A stretch of DNA of 61,613 bases. Source: CAZUDI01 sp964618975 (lineage in GTDB: Bacteria; Desulfobacterota; Desulfomonilia; UBA1062). The stretch covers positions 1-61,613 of the forward strand of contig CAZUDI010000021.1 in the NCBI GenBank assembly GCA_964618975.1. Reading direction: 5' to 3'. Positions 16,802 to 25,529 of this stretch are shown piece by piece. Position numbers and translations under genes: made by a program. Positions within the stretch are counted from its first letter, which is position 1, and the number at the start of each line of letters is the position of its first letter. A model generated the notes under the pieces. It saw nothing but the letters and a program-made list of their open reading frames with translations. It did no database searches and was not told the origin of the DNA.

Positions 16802-17263
16802 TCAGTAGATTCCGGCCTCACAGCCGGCGGCGATGGTCTGCCCCAGTTCCCGACACCGCTCGAGGATCTCCGGTGTGATCTTCCCCACCGCGACCACAGG
16901 GGCCGCGACCCGTTTGAACTGGTAGCCGATGCAGATGCGGTCGATGTGGCCAAGCGCCATAGAGCCATCGTTGCCGGCCTTGACGAACGCCACATAGGGC
17001 TTGCGGAAAACCTGTCCGCGGGCCGCCTCATAGGTACGGTCGAAGAAATCCTTGAGCGCCCCCGCCATGTAGCCGAAATACTCCGGCGAGCCCAGGGCCA
17101 GACCGTCGCAGTTCAGCAGGTCCTCGAGATCCGTCTGCAGCGCCTCCCGCAGCACGGCGCGGGCACCGGGGATCGAATCCACCCCCGCCGCCAGCGCCTC
17201 GGCCAGACGTCGGGTGCTGCCTTTCTGAGAATGATAGACCACCAGGATCGTAACCATCGACAT
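16802..17263 (-). CDS. Flavodoxin / NAD(P)H:quinone reductase-like protein
   Basis: A 153-residue flavodoxin-fold protein. The N-terminal FMN phosphate loop reads VVYHSQKGSTRRLAEALA. The second loop LALGSPEYFGYMAGALKDFFDR matches the WrbA/NADPH-dependent FMN reductase group. It likely carries FMN and shuttles electrons. Start options are GTG at 17266 and ATGs at 17263 and 17257; none has a clear ribosome-binding site. It is followed after one base by the CoA-transferase/GNAT gene, so the two probably form an operon. Confidence 0.82.
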   Translation of the reverse strand: MSMVTILVVYHSQKGSTRRLAEALAAGVDSIPGARAVLREALQTDLEDLLNCDGLALGSPEYFGYMAGALKDFFDRTYEAARGQVFRKPYVAFVKAGNDGSMALGHIDRICIGYQFKRVAAPVVAVGKITPEILERCRELGQTIAAGCEAGIY

Positions 17264-17390
17264 CACACGTGTTTTTTAGTAAGATAGCAAAAACGGGCCG
17301 CGAGGAAAAGGGATTTCTCCGCCAGCGATATCGGCACAAGCCCAGCCGGGCGCGATCAGTCAGGGCTCGTTGCTGATAAACCCCGCATGG

Positions 17391-18128
17391 CTAGCCCCGC
17401 CCGAAGGTGGCCTCGTAACGCTCCAGGTTGGCCGTGATGACCTTTCTAACGCGCTCGAGCAGAAGATCCTTGTCCGCCTCGGAATACCCGCGCACATCGA
17501 TGGGATCCCCTACGATCACCTTCATCACGCCGGATTTGATGTGCAGGCTCTTCTTGGGCAGCAGTCTGTGCCCGCCCACAATGGTTATGGGGACGATGGG
17601 CAGGTGGGCCTTGAGTGCCAGCATCACCCCCCCCTTCTTGAAGGGCCGAAGCAGGCCGTCCACGCTGCGTGTCCCCTCGGCGAAGAAGTAGGCGCTGATG
17701 CCGTTCCTGAGATCCTGGACCGCCTTGTTGATGGTCTCCACGGCCTTCTCGCTATCCGTGCGGTCGATGAAGATGATGCGCCCCAGCCGGCAGGCCCAGC
17801 CGAACACCGGGATGCGGGCCAGAGAGCGCTTGCCCACGAACCTCAGGGTCTGGGGGATGGCGCGGGCCACGGCCAGTGGGTCGAGATTGCTGGCGTGATT
17901 GGAGATGAAGACATAGGAGCGATGCTTGAGGATCTTTTCGCGCCCCTCCACCTGCAGGATGACCCGGTGGGTCTTCATGATGAGCCAGGCCCAGGGCCGG
18001 GCAAACCGAAAGGGGAGCCGGCCGGTACGGCTGACGAGGGCGCTGACCATGGCAGGGACGCCGAGCACGACGGTATAGGTGACGGTCGTCAAAATCGTCC
18101 ATAACGATTTCAAGGCCTTGCTGATCAT
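17391..18128 (-). CDS. 1-acyl-sn-glycerol-3-phosphate acyltransferase (PlsC family)
   Basis: A 245-residue membrane-associated acyltransferase of phospholipid synthesis. A hydrophobic N-terminal helix (about 10-33) anchors it. The catalytic HX4D block NHASNLD is at 77-83 and the phosphate-binding block FAEGTRS at 149-155 (Ala replaces the usual Pro). It would add a second acyl chain to lysophosphatidate. The start MISKALKSLW gives the usual family N-terminus; a start at 18164 would add 12 residues. It lies alone on the minus strand. Confidence 0.86.
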   Translation of the reverse strand: MISKALKSLWTILTTVTYTVVLGVPAMVSALVSRTGRLPFRFARPWAWLIMKTHRVILQVEGREKILKHRSYVFISNHASNLDPLAVARAIPQTLRFVGKRSLARIPVFGWACRLGRIIFIDRTDSEKAVETINKAVQDLRNGISAYFFAEGTRSVDGLLRPFKKGGVMLALKAHLPIVPITIVGGHRLLPKKSLHIKSGVMKVIVGDPIDVRGYSEADKDLLLERVRKVITANLERYEATFGRG

Positions 18129-18522
18129 CTTGCTGATTTTACCTGGAAAAAGAGCCGCAGGCAACCTCTATACTGTAAAAGATCTGTAAATATCATATGC
18201 ATGGCTGCCAGGTCCGGACCTGGAGACCGCCCCGCTCCCGGCTCGGTCCATTCCCCGGGTGATGAAATCTGACACTCTGGATCACAGCCCGGGGTGCGCC
18301 CAAAGCGCCTGTATGCCCTCGTGGTGGAGTCCCGCACAACCAAAGCAAACTTGCGCCTTTCGCCGCTGTCAACGTTCTGCTATCATGAATCCACGCGGGC
18401 ACAGGTGCCCTTGAAAGGCAGATCAAGGTGGACAACTCTCACAACAGACAGGGGAAAAGGGATCTTTACGCTCACGCGTCAGACGCGGCCCGGGCCGGCG
18501 CGCAGGCACACACCCGCAGGTC
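18129..18522. other. Non-coding region with a perfect palindrome
   Basis: About 390 bases between the divergent plsC-like and phosphoesterase genes. It contains the 16-base perfect palindrome CCAGGTCCGGACCTGG at 18208-18223, a possible operator or hairpin. No gene with a convincing protein was found; the short frames are GC-driven. Confidence 0.5.
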
Positions 18523-19488
18523 ATGAAGCTTCTGTGCACCTCCGATCTCCACGGACGCATCAATCTCTATAACGAGGCCTTTGCCCTGGCGCACAGGCTG
18601 CACGTCGGCGCTCTGCTCATCGGGGGCGACCTCTTTCCCACGCAGCTGAAGCGCCCCTCACGACTGCTGACCGGCACCTTCGATTTTCATGCCACTGTGG
18701 GGGCCCAGTTGGAGTTCATCGAGGGCTACCTCGCCCCTGCCCTTGAACGCTTCCATGATCGCAGCCCCGAGACCCGGATTCTCTATGTGCCCGGCAACCA
18801 CGACTGGAGCCGTGCCGTGCAATATCTGCAGGAGCTCGGTACCGAGGCCACCTGCATCCACAATACCGTCACGACCGTGGACGACCTCATCTTCCTGGGC
18901 TACGGCTGTGTGACCGACTCCACCTTCTGGGTCAAGGATTATGTGCGCCGCGACCGCGAGCAGGACACCTATGTCCCCAGCCGCTATCCCATGGTCAGCA
19001 GCGTCACAGGGGTGCATGCCAGCCCTGAAGGGGAATACGCCCTAGGCCGGCCAAGCATCGCCCAGGAACTCGCCTGTCTGCCCATAGGCGACCCCCGGCG
19101 TACCGTGTGCCTCTTCCATTGTCCGCCCTTCGACACCGGCCTGGATACCCTGTATACAGGAAGCCCCATCGGCAGCCGGGCCATTCGGGACTTCCTGCTT
19201 GAACGCCAACCCCGGCTCTCCCTGCACGGCCATATTCACGAATCGCCATACATCTCGGGAAGCTGCCAGGCCACACTCGATGCCACCCTCGCCCTGAACC
19301 CCGGTCACCTGCCGCAGCGCCTGCATGCAATGATCCTTGACACCGACGATCCTGAGGGCACGCTGATCCATAGCGTCTTCGGCCGCTTCCCACCCCCAAG
19401 GGACAGCCGGGTTTCCCTGTGCACCCGCACCCTCAAATCGGGCTTCATGCAGTGCCTGCGCGACAACGCCGACAAAGGCACGCGCTGA
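18523..19488 (+). CDS. Calcineurin-like metallophosphoesterase
   Basis: A 321-residue protein with all five metallophosphoesterase blocks in order: SDLHG (residues 7-11), GGDLF (about 34-38), GNHDW (about 91-95), H with PP (FHCPPFD) and GHIHES. These bind a two-metal centre that hydrolyses phosphodiesters or monoesters. The substrate is unknown. It has no signal peptide, so it acts in the cytoplasm. The ATG has no strong Shine-Dalgarno sequence (GCAGGTC lies just upstream). It stands alone between divergent and convergent neighbours. Confidence 0.85.
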   Translation: MKLLCTSDLHGRINLYNEAFALAHRLHVGALLIGGDLFPTQLKRPSRLLTGTFDFHATVGAQLEFIEGYLAPALERFHDRSPETRILYVPGNHDWSRAVQYLQELGTEATCIHNTVTTVDDLIFLGYGCVTDSTFWVKDYVRRDREQDTYVPSRYPMVSSVTGVHASPEGEYALGRPSIAQELACLPIGDPRRTVCLFHCPPFDTGLDTLYTGSPIGSRAIRDFLLERQPRLSLHGHIHESPYISGSCQATLDATLALNPGHLPQRLHAMILDTDDPEGTLIHSVFGRFPPPRDSRVSLCTRTLKSGFMQCLRDNADKGTR

Positions 19489-19528
19489 ACAAGGCGCCTC
19501 AACCCTTTGATGGTGATGGAAAATAGCA

Positions 19529-19544
19529 GGCCGCGCTCGCGGCC
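19529..19544. terminator. Hairpin between convergent genes
   Basis: GGCCGCG and CGCGGCC (7-base arms, CT loop) lie between the phosphoesterase and mtnA genes. There is no U-run, so a weak bidirectional terminator is the best reading. Confidence 0.4.
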
Positions 19545-19589
19545 CGCACCGGAAGGACTAAGCGCGCGCAAGAAGGGCTGTCCCTTCCT

Positions 19590-20576
19590 TCAGCCAGGGG
19601 CCGGCGCGGGGTAGAAAACCTCCCCGGGCGTGATCACGGCCGTGATGAGCCGGTGGGGGGTCACGTCAAAAGACGGATTGTAGACCGGCACCTGCGGAGC
19701 GATGAGCTGGCCGCCCACACCCAGGACCTCAAGGGCCTGGCGCTCCTCGATGGGGATCCCCTCCCCCGTGGCGAGCGCCTGGTCAAAGGTGGACATCGGT
19801 GCCGCGATGTAGAAGGGCAGCGCATGGGCACGGGCAAGCACGGCCAGGGAATAGGTGCCGATCTTGTTGGCCGCATCCAGGTTGGCCGCAATACGGTCGG
19901 CCCCCACGATCACGGCATCGACGCGGCCCTGGCGCATGAGCCACCCTGCCATGCTGTCCGTGATCAGGGTGCAGGGTATCGCATCTTGCATCAGCTCGTA
20001 GGCCGTCAGACGCCCTCCCTGAAGCAGGGGGCGCGTCTCGTCCACGAAAACCCCCTTGAGCAGGCCCCGGGCAAAGAGCTCGCGGATCACGCCCAGGGCG
20101 GTCCCCATGCCCCCCGTGGCCAGCGTGCCGGTGTTGCAGTGCGTCAGGATGTTGAGCGGCCGCCCAGGGGTGAAAAGGTCCGCCCCACGCCTGGACAGGG
20201 CGGCATTGGCGGACTTTTCCTCCTCCCAGATGGACTGGGCCTCAGCAAGCGCCCGCGCGTCAAGCTCGCCCTCAGACACGCCCTCCAGCACACGCAGCAT
20301 GCGCCCTACCGCCCAGGCGAGATTCACGGCCGTGGGTCGCGCCTGCACCAGAAGCTCACCGGCGCGTTCAATGGCCGCACGCCCCTTGCGGGCTTCCAGC
20401 ACGAGCCCGTAAGCAGCGGCGATGCCGATGGCCGGCGCCCCACGCACCGCCAGGGTACGGATGGCCTCTACCACCTGCGCGGCCTCCCGGCAGCGGATCC
20501 ACCTCTCGGCCTGAGGCAGAACGCGCTGGTCGAGGATGGAGAAGGCCTTCTCATCATAGTAAAACGGTCGGATCAT
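19590..20576 (-). CDS. mtnA: Methylthioribose-1-phosphate isomerase
   Basis: A 328-residue enzyme of methionine salvage that converts 5-methylthioribose-1-phosphate to the ribulose form. Family landmarks are RTLAVRGAPAIGIAAAYG near residue 42, the catalytic cysteine in THCNTGTLAT and the Asp in GADRIAANLDAANKIGTY. Length is close to the usual 340-350. No other methionine-salvage gene is in the window. It sits just downstream of the gat/nicotinate phosphoribosyltransferase operon on the same strand with an 88-base gap and may be its last gene. The related eIF2B-like ribose-1,5-bisphosphate isomerases are less likely given the motifs. Confidence 0.92.
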   Translation of the reverse strand: MIRPFYYDEKAFSILDQRVLPQAERWIRCREAAQVVEAIRTLAVRGAPAIGIAAAYGLVLEARKGRAAIERAGELLVQARPTAVNLAWAVGRMLRVLEGVSEGELDARALAEAQSIWEEEKSANAALSRRGADLFTPGRPLNILTHCNTGTLATGGMGTALGVIRELFARGLLKGVFVDETRPLLQGGRLTAYELMQDAIPCTLITDSMAGWLMRQGRVDAVIVGADRIAANLDAANKIGTYSLAVLARAHALPFYIAAPMSTFDQALATGEGIPIEERQALEVLGVGGQLIAPQVPVYNPSFDVTPHRLITAVITPGEVFYPAPAPG

Positions 20577-20664
20577 GGTGGTTTCCTTTCCTGTCTGTGA
20601 ACTCCGGGGGTACCCCCTACCCGATCATCCGTCGAGGATCGCGCGAAAGCCCCTCCGCCCTCAT

Positions 20665-21870
20665 TTAACCTTCGTCTTTCAGGCCCAGGACCTTCCGGCG
20701 GGAGGCCTGGCCCAGCAGGCGATCCAACCCCTCCAGGGTATGCCGCCGCACCTCCTGGGGCGCGGGCAGATCACGCACGAGTCTGCCATGGACCAGCACC
20801 TCTTCCAGGGCCTCCGTCATGGGCTGCGAACACGTACATACCCGGGTCTGACCGAAGGGCACCACGTACTCCTCCAGGCACTGTCCACACCTCAGAAGCG
20901 ACTTCTTGCCCGAGCACTTGCCGCGCTTGGCCAGGGGGCGGCCTCCGAGTTCCACGATGTCCATGGAATAGTCCAGGGTGGCGGCCGAGGATATCTGCGT
21001 CCCCACGCCGAAGGCGTCCACCAGGTCCGACAGGGCCAACATATCCTCCTCCCCGAGCCCGCCGGAAACGAAGAGCCGCACGTGTCCGTAGCCGCGTGAG
21101 TCGAGCTCCCAGCGCACCTCCTCCAGGATGGCGCGGAAGTTGCCTCTCCGGGAGGCCGGGGTGTCGAGCCGTACGCCGAAGAGCCTCTCCCCCAGGGCCT
21201 CGGCCACGCGTAGGGCCTCGAACTTCTCGTCCTGGAAGGTATCGATCAGCACCACCCGCGGCACGTCGCTCTCGACGATCTCGTCAAAGGCCAAAGCGGC
21301 CTCCAGCGTGTCCCCCATCTGGAGGACGAGGGCGTGCGGAATGGTTCCCACGGGCTTCTCGCCGATGAGGTGCGCACTGGCCAGCGTGGCCACCCCGTTG
21401 CAGCCGCCGATAAAGGCCGCGCGTTCCACCATGGGAGCGATGGCGGGGTGCATACGCCGGGCCCCGAAACTCACCAGGGATCTCTCGCCGCAGGCCACCC
21501 GGCAGCGGGCCGCCTTGGTGGCGATGCCGGAGGCCTGGCACAGACAGCCCAGGATGGCGGTCTCCAGTTCGCCGAAATCCAGGTACTCTCCCTCGATGGT
21601 CATCACCGGACGGCCGGCCCGAAACAGGCTGCCCTCGGGCAGGGATCTCAATGTCACCGGCCTTCCCTCGAGCAGCACGCAGACCTCTTCCAGCCCGGCG
21701 AAGACGCCCCAGGTGTAGGCCGCACCCGGAAAGGACTTCAGAAAGACCTCCATGCAGACGCTCTGCCCCTTGCCTGTCCGCTGGAGGATCTCGCGGGTGC
21801 GGACGAAATACACATCCGTGACCTCGCCGGAAAGCACCTCTTCGGTCGTGGCTATGTGGAGTTTCTTCAT
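20665..21870 (-). CDS. pncB: Nicotinate phosphoribosyltransferase
   Basis: A 401-residue enzyme that makes nicotinate mononucleotide from nicotinate and PRPP in NAD salvage. Recognisable blocks are TDVYFVRTREIL near the start, FGARRMHPAIAPMVERAAFIGG (family His-containing loop) and FVSGGLGEEDMLAL with FGVGTQ. It belongs to the short archaeal/deltaproteobacterial-like form. The C-terminal tail carries a cysteine cluster (KCSGKK, RCGQC, CTCS) that may bind zinc. Its ATG overlaps the gatB stop (ATGA), so it is translationally coupled to the amidotransferase operon, an unusual partnership. Confidence 0.9.
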   Translation of the reverse strand: MKKLHIATTEEVLSGEVTDVYFVRTREILQRTGKGQSVCMEVFLKSFPGAAYTWGVFAGLEEVCVLLEGRPVTLRSLPEGSLFRAGRPVMTIEGEYLDFGELETAILGCLCQASGIATKAARCRVACGERSLVSFGARRMHPAIAPMVERAAFIGGCNGVATLASAHLIGEKPVGTIPHALVLQMGDTLEAALAFDEIVESDVPRVVLIDTFQDEKFEALRVAEALGERLFGVRLDTPASRRGNFRAILEEVRWELDSRGYGHVRLFVSGGLGEEDMLALSDLVDAFGVGTQISSAATLDYSMDIVELGGRPLAKRGKCSGKKSLLRCGQCLEEYVVPFGQTRVCTCSQPMTEALEEVLVHGRLVRDLPAPQEVRRHTLEGLDRLLGQASRRKVLGLKDEG

Positions 21871-23306
21871 GAATCCAGCATCTCCTTCATGATTATCTGG
21901 GTCATCCCGGGGTCGGCCGCCCCCCGGCTGGCGTGCATGACCTGCCCAACCAGAAACTGCAACACCGGGGTCTTCCCGCTGCGGTAGGCGGCAACCTCCC
22001 GTGGATGCTCCTCTATTATAGCACGAACGACATCCCGAATCTGCCCCTCGTCCCTAATCTGCGTAAGGCCCCGCTCGCGGATGATCTCTTCTGCGCCGCG
22101 GGCGCTCAACGCCATCTCGTCGAAGACCTCCCGCGCCCCCCGTGACGAGACCTCGCCCGCCTCCATGCGCCGCAGGAGGTCCACCAGCATCTCAGGGCTG
22201 ACCCGCAGGTCCTCGATGCCTCCCGTCTGTTCCTTGAGCACCCTCAGCACGTGGTTGGCCACCCAGCGCCCGATCTCACGCGGGCGATCGAATAGTGCCA
22301 CACAGGTCTCATAGTAGGCACCGATAGCGGGTGTCTGCGTCAGAAGCCCCGCCTGAGCGGGGCTGAGCCCGTAGTCGTCCTGGAAGCGTCGCCGTTTTTC
22401 ACGGGGCAATTCCGGCAGGGCACGTGAGGCCGCCTCGATCCAGGCCGTCTCGATGAGTAGTTCGGGCAGGTCGGGCTCGGGAAAATAACGGTAGTCCCTA
22501 CCCTCTTCCTTGCCCCGCAAGGCAGCCGTCACGCCCCGGGCCTCGTCCCAGAGCCTCGTCTCGGAAATAACCGCCTGGCCGGCCTCCAACACCCCGCGCT
22601 GCCGCTGGATCTCGTAGGCCAGAGCCTTGCGAATGTGGCTGAAGGAATTCATGTTCTTGAGCTCGGTGCGCGTTCCGGGGCCCTCCTGCCCGGGGCGAGC
22701 CAGCGACACGTTGGCGTCGCAGCGCAGCGAGCCCTCCTCCATGTTCCCGTCGCAAATGCCCAGATAGACCAGCAGGAGCCTGAGCTCCTTGAGAAAGGTC
22801 ACGGCCTGGTCCGGATCCTCGATCTCAGGCCGGGAGACGATCTCCAGGAGAGGGATTCCCGCCCGGTTGAAATCGATGGCGCTGGTGCCGCCCTGCGGGT
22901 CGTGCACGGACTTCCCTGCATCCTCTTCCAGATGGATGCGCTCGAGATCGATGCAGCGCTTTTCCCCCGCCGCATCGATCTCGACATAGCCCCCCTGGCA
23001 CAGGGGGTGCTCGTACTGGGTGATCTGGTAGCCCTTGGGCAGGTCTGGATAAAAATAGTTCTTGCGGGCAAAGGCGCTTAGAGCGTTGATGCGGCTGTGG
23101 ATGGCCAGCCCCAGCCGCAGGCCGAATTCGACGGCCTGGCGGTTCAGGACGGGCAGCACCCCGGGCAGGCCCAGGCAGACCGGGCAGGTGTTCGTGTTGG
23201 GGGCCAGCCCGAAACGTGTGGAGCAACCGCAGAAAATCTTTGTCTGCGTGAGCAGCTGGGCATGTACCTCCAGCCCGATGACCGGACGTAGATCGCTCAC
23301 GGCCAT
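21867..23306 (-). CDS. gatB: Asp/Glu-tRNA amidotransferase subunit B
   Basis: A 479-residue subunit B of GatCAB, which converts Glu-tRNA(Gln) and Asp-tRNA(Asn) to Gln- and Asn-tRNA. The N-terminus VIGLEVHAQLLTQTKIFC, the CPVCLGLPG zinc region and YFYPDLPKGYQITQ are diagnostic of the GatB kinase core. The C-terminal YqeY-like tail (GQVMHASRGAADPGM) binds tRNA. The start overlaps the gatA stop by ten bases. Full length for the family. Its presence suggests this organism makes Gln-tRNA and/or Asn-tRNA by the indirect route. Confidence 0.97.
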   Translation of the reverse strand: MAVSDLRPVIGLEVHAQLLTQTKIFCGCSTRFGLAPNTNTCPVCLGLPGVLPVLNRQAVEFGLRLGLAIHSRINALSAFARKNYFYPDLPKGYQITQYEHPLCQGGYVEIDAAGEKRCIDLERIHLEEDAGKSVHDPQGGTSAIDFNRAGIPLLEIVSRPEIEDPDQAVTFLKELRLLLVYLGICDGNMEEGSLRCDANVSLARPGQEGPGTRTELKNMNSFSHIRKALAYEIQRQRGVLEAGQAVISETRLWDEARGVTAALRGKEEGRDYRYFPEPDLPELLIETAWIEAASRALPELPREKRRRFQDDYGLSPAQAGLLTQTPAIGAYYETCVALFDRPREIGRWVANHVLRVLKEQTGGIEDLRVSPEMLVDLLRRMEAGEVSSRGAREVFDEMALSARGAEEIIRERGLTQIRDEGQIRDVVRAIIEEHPREVAAYRSGKTPVLQFLVGQVMHASRGAADPGMTQIIMKEMLDS

Positions 23307-24721
23307 ACCTCATGGAAGCGGGTGTGCTCCTGGAAGGTGATGGCCGCCCCCAGGAGGCGCGCCTCGCAGAAGGCGGGCGCCATGAGCTGCAGGCCGATGG
23401 GCAGCCCATCTTCGCTGAACCCGCAGGGAAGGCTCAACGCCGGCACCCCACTCAGACTGGCCGGGATGGTGTCGATGTCGAGCCGGTACATGGCCAAAGG
23501 GTCGTCCGCCATGGCGTCGAGCTCAAAGGCCGTCAGGGGGGCGGTGGGACCGGCCAGGAGATCACAGGCCGCAAAGGCCTGCCGGAAATCCTCCGCGATG
23601 AGGGCACGCACCTGGGAGGCCTTGCGGTAATACCGCTCATAGTAGCCGTGCGCGAGCACGTAGGTTCCCAGCATAATCCGGCGTTTGACCTCCTCCTTGA
23701 ACCCCTGGCTGCGAGTCTTGAGATACATATCGCATACGTCCTGGGGATTTGCGGCCCGCAGACCGTAGCGCACCCCGTCGTAGCGCGCCAGGTTGGAGCT
23801 GGCCTCCGCCGTGGCCAGAATGTAGTAGACCGCCACGGCAGCATGCACATGCGGCAGGCGCACCTCGACGATCTCGGCCCCGAGTTCGCCCAGGAGTGCC
23901 ACCCCCTCACGCACCGCGCGCTCTACCTCGGGGCAGAGCCCCTCCCCGAACATCTCCGGCGGCACGCCGATGCGCACCCCCCTGAGATCCAGGGCGTCCA
24001 GGGGCGTGGGGGGGTAGTCCCGTGCCACGCTGGTGGCATCGCGTGGGTCGTGGCCCTTGATGGCGTCGAAGAGCAGCGCCGCCTCCCGCGCCGAGCGGGC
24101 CAGGGGCCCGATTTGATCCAGCGAGGAGGCAAAGGCCACCAGTCCGTAGCGCGAGACCGTCCCGTAGGTGGGCTTGAGCCCGGTCAGCCCGCAAAAGGCC
24201 GCCGGCTGCCGGATGGAGCCTCCCGTATCCGTTCCCAGGGCGCCCAAGCACAGACCGGCCGCCACGGCGGCGGCCGACCCGCCGCTCGACCCCCCGGCAC
24301 TCTTGGCCGGGTTCCAGGGGTTGCGGGCGGGACCCCGGTTGCCGCTGGTCGTGGCCGAGCCCATGGCGAACTCATCCAGGTTGGTCTTGCCGATGATCAC
24401 GGCCCCGGCCTGTTTGAGACGGGTGATCACGTGGGCGTCGTAGGGGGGCACGAAGCCGGCAAGCATATTGGATGCGCAGGTGGTCTCTAACCCTCGGGTG
24501 CAGATGTTGTCCTTGACTGCCAGGGGGATCCCGGCCAGAATGCATTCATCGGGCCTCGCACTAAGGAGTCCCTCGGCGTAGGCGGCCTGACTCAAGGCCC
24601 CCTCATGATCCACGCCGATAAAGGCGTTCAGCGAGTCCTGCTCAATGCGTTCCAGCAGCTCGCCCACGAGCCTGGTGGGTGTGGTTGCTCCCCGCCGGAA
24701 GGCGCGGGCCGTCTCAAGCAT
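23297..24721 (-). CDS. gatA: Asp/Glu-tRNA amidotransferase subunit A
   Basis: A 474-residue amidase-signature enzyme that releases ammonia from glutamine for GatB. The catalytic Lys lies in VKDNICTRG, and the Ser-cisSer-Lys triad is completed by the glycine/serine-rich block SAGGSSGGSAAAVAAG and TGGSIRQPA. It overlaps gatC at its start (eight bases) and gatB at its end, so the three subunits are coupled. Length is normal for GatA. Confidence 0.97.
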   Translation of the reverse strand: MLETARAFRRGATTPTRLVGELLERIEQDSLNAFIGVDHEGALSQAAYAEGLLSARPDECILAGIPLAVKDNICTRGLETTCASNMLAGFVPPYDAHVITRLKQAGAVIIGKTNLDEFAMGSATTSGNRGPARNPWNPAKSAGGSSGGSAAAVAAGLCLGALGTDTGGSIRQPAAFCGLTGLKPTYGTVSRYGLVAFASSLDQIGPLARSAREAALLFDAIKGHDPRDATSVARDYPPTPLDALDLRGVRIGVPPEMFGEGLCPEVERAVREGVALLGELGAEIVEVRLPHVHAAVAVYYILATAEASSNLARYDGVRYGLRAANPQDVCDMYLKTRSQGFKEEVKRRIMLGTYVLAHGYYERYYRKASQVRALIAEDFRQAFAACDLLAGPTAPLTAFELDAMADDPLAMYRLDIDTIPASLSGVPALSLPCGFSEDGLPIGLQLMAPAFCEARLLGAAITFQEHTRFHEVWP

Positions 24722-25016
24722 GGTCCGTCCCTATGACGGCCGGCACCACGATGGCGCCGTGGCGCACCTGGGGTGCATTCATGAGAGCCAAGGCACGCTT
24801 CTGGGAGGTCTGGACGATATCGTCCCTGAAGGGGACCGGCTGACGCAGTCCGGGCAAGATTTCGACCCCGGTGGTGTCGATGGCGTCGAGCAGGTGCATG
24901 TATGTCAGGATCGTGCCCAGCTCACGCCGGAAACGCTGCACCTCGTCCGGGCTCAGCTGCAGCCGGGCCAGCCAGGCGACATGTTCAATCTCGGTTATGG
25001 TGATGTCCTCTGCCAT
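24714..25016 (-). CDS. gatC: Asp/Glu-tRNA amidotransferase subunit C
   Basis: A 100-residue stabilising subunit of GatCAB. The conserved pattern EIEHVAWLARLQLSPDE at the N-terminus and a conserved DAIDTTGVEILPG segment identify it. The start at MAEDITITE follows AAGGAGAACTGGGGG. An upstream in-frame ATG at 25217 is rejected because the promoter lies between. It is the first gene of the operon gatC-gatA-gatB-pncB. Confidence 0.95.
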   Translation of the reverse strand: MAEDITITEIEHVAWLARLQLSPDEVQRFRRELGTILTYMHLLDAIDTTGVEILPGLRQPVPFRDDIVQTSQKRALALMNAPQVRHGAIVVPAVIGTDHA

Positions 25017-25043
25017 CCCCCAGTTCTCCTTACTAACTGGCGC

Positions 25044-25072
25044 ATTATACAATAAGATCAGCCTCCTCACAA
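25044..25072 (-). promoter_or_regulatory. Sigma70 promoter of the gatCAB operon
   Basis: On the minus strand TTGTGA (25072-25067) and the perfect TATAAT (25049-25044) are 17 bases apart. Transcription would begin near 25037, leaving a leader of about 20 bases that contains the ribosome-binding site. Confidence 0.75.
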
Positions 25073-25097
25073 GCACTGGCGCAATGAGCCTGCCGCC

Positions 25098-25160
25098 AAC
25101 GGTCAGCCATAAGCCAGCCTTACCGCCGCCAGCGGCGGGTAATTTGTCCCATAGCGATTC
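25098..25160 (+). repeat. Dispersed palindromic repeat, copy (partial)
   Basis: Contains a perfect hairpin TTACCGCCGC/GCGGCGGGTAA region followed by AATTTGTCCCATAGCGATT. The last part matches the copy at 25426-25500 (AATTTGACCCATAGCAATT). The conserved left end (GGGGATGAACCCC) is missing. Confidence 0.5.
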
Positions 25161-25383
25161 ACGTGCCCCGGGCAGGATGCCAAGCAGTTTCCCCTGTCCT
25201 GTCTCCGGGGCGTTCATCGAGGGTCAATCGGCAAGATAAGCATTGATTTTTCAGGCAATTCTCTTTATAGTGCCTTTCAAGGAGGGTATTCCGGCATCTT
25301 ATATGTCATTTAATGCATGTATTGCTCCATGCATGGAGGTTTCCCACCCACCACCCCTTAAGCGGTGGACTGCAATTGAATGT

Positions 25384-25413
25384 TTTCATTCAAGGCCCTT
25401 TCATTCAAGGCCC
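25384..25413 (+). repeat. 15-base tandem duplication
   Basis: TTTCATTCAAGGCCC occurs twice head to tail (25384-25398 and 25399-25413). Confidence 0.8.
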
Positions 25414-25425
25414 TTGATTAAATAT

Positions 25426-25500
25426 GGGCATGAACTCCAGGGCAAGCCCGGGTTCCCCCTTGACCCCGTAAACGGTAAGGGAATTTGACCCATAGCAATT
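25426..25500 (+). repeat. Dispersed palindromic repeat, copy
   Basis: Starts GGGCATGAACTCCAGGGCAAG, like the left end at 33721, 53708 and 35151 (reverse). It has a small central stem CCGTAAACGG and ends AAGGGAATTTGACCCATAGC, the shared right end. It lies immediately upstream of the acyl-CoA synthetase ribosome-binding site. Confidence 0.65.
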
Positions 25501-25529
25501 AAGTATGCTTAAAATATAAGGAGGGTTTT

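Larger units (their letters stand above)
25073..25529. other. Non-coding region rich in short repeats
   Basis: About 460 bases between gatC and the acyl-CoA synthetase. It holds two copies of the dispersed palindromic repeat (25098-25160 and 25426-25500) and a 15-base tandem duplication (25384-25413). An 81-codon frame at 25243 runs through the repeats and is not protein-like. Confidence 0.6.

Noticed and set aside
25243..25488. 81-codon frame between gatC and the acyl-CoA synthetase
   Set aside because: It runs through two repeat units and has no protein-like features.
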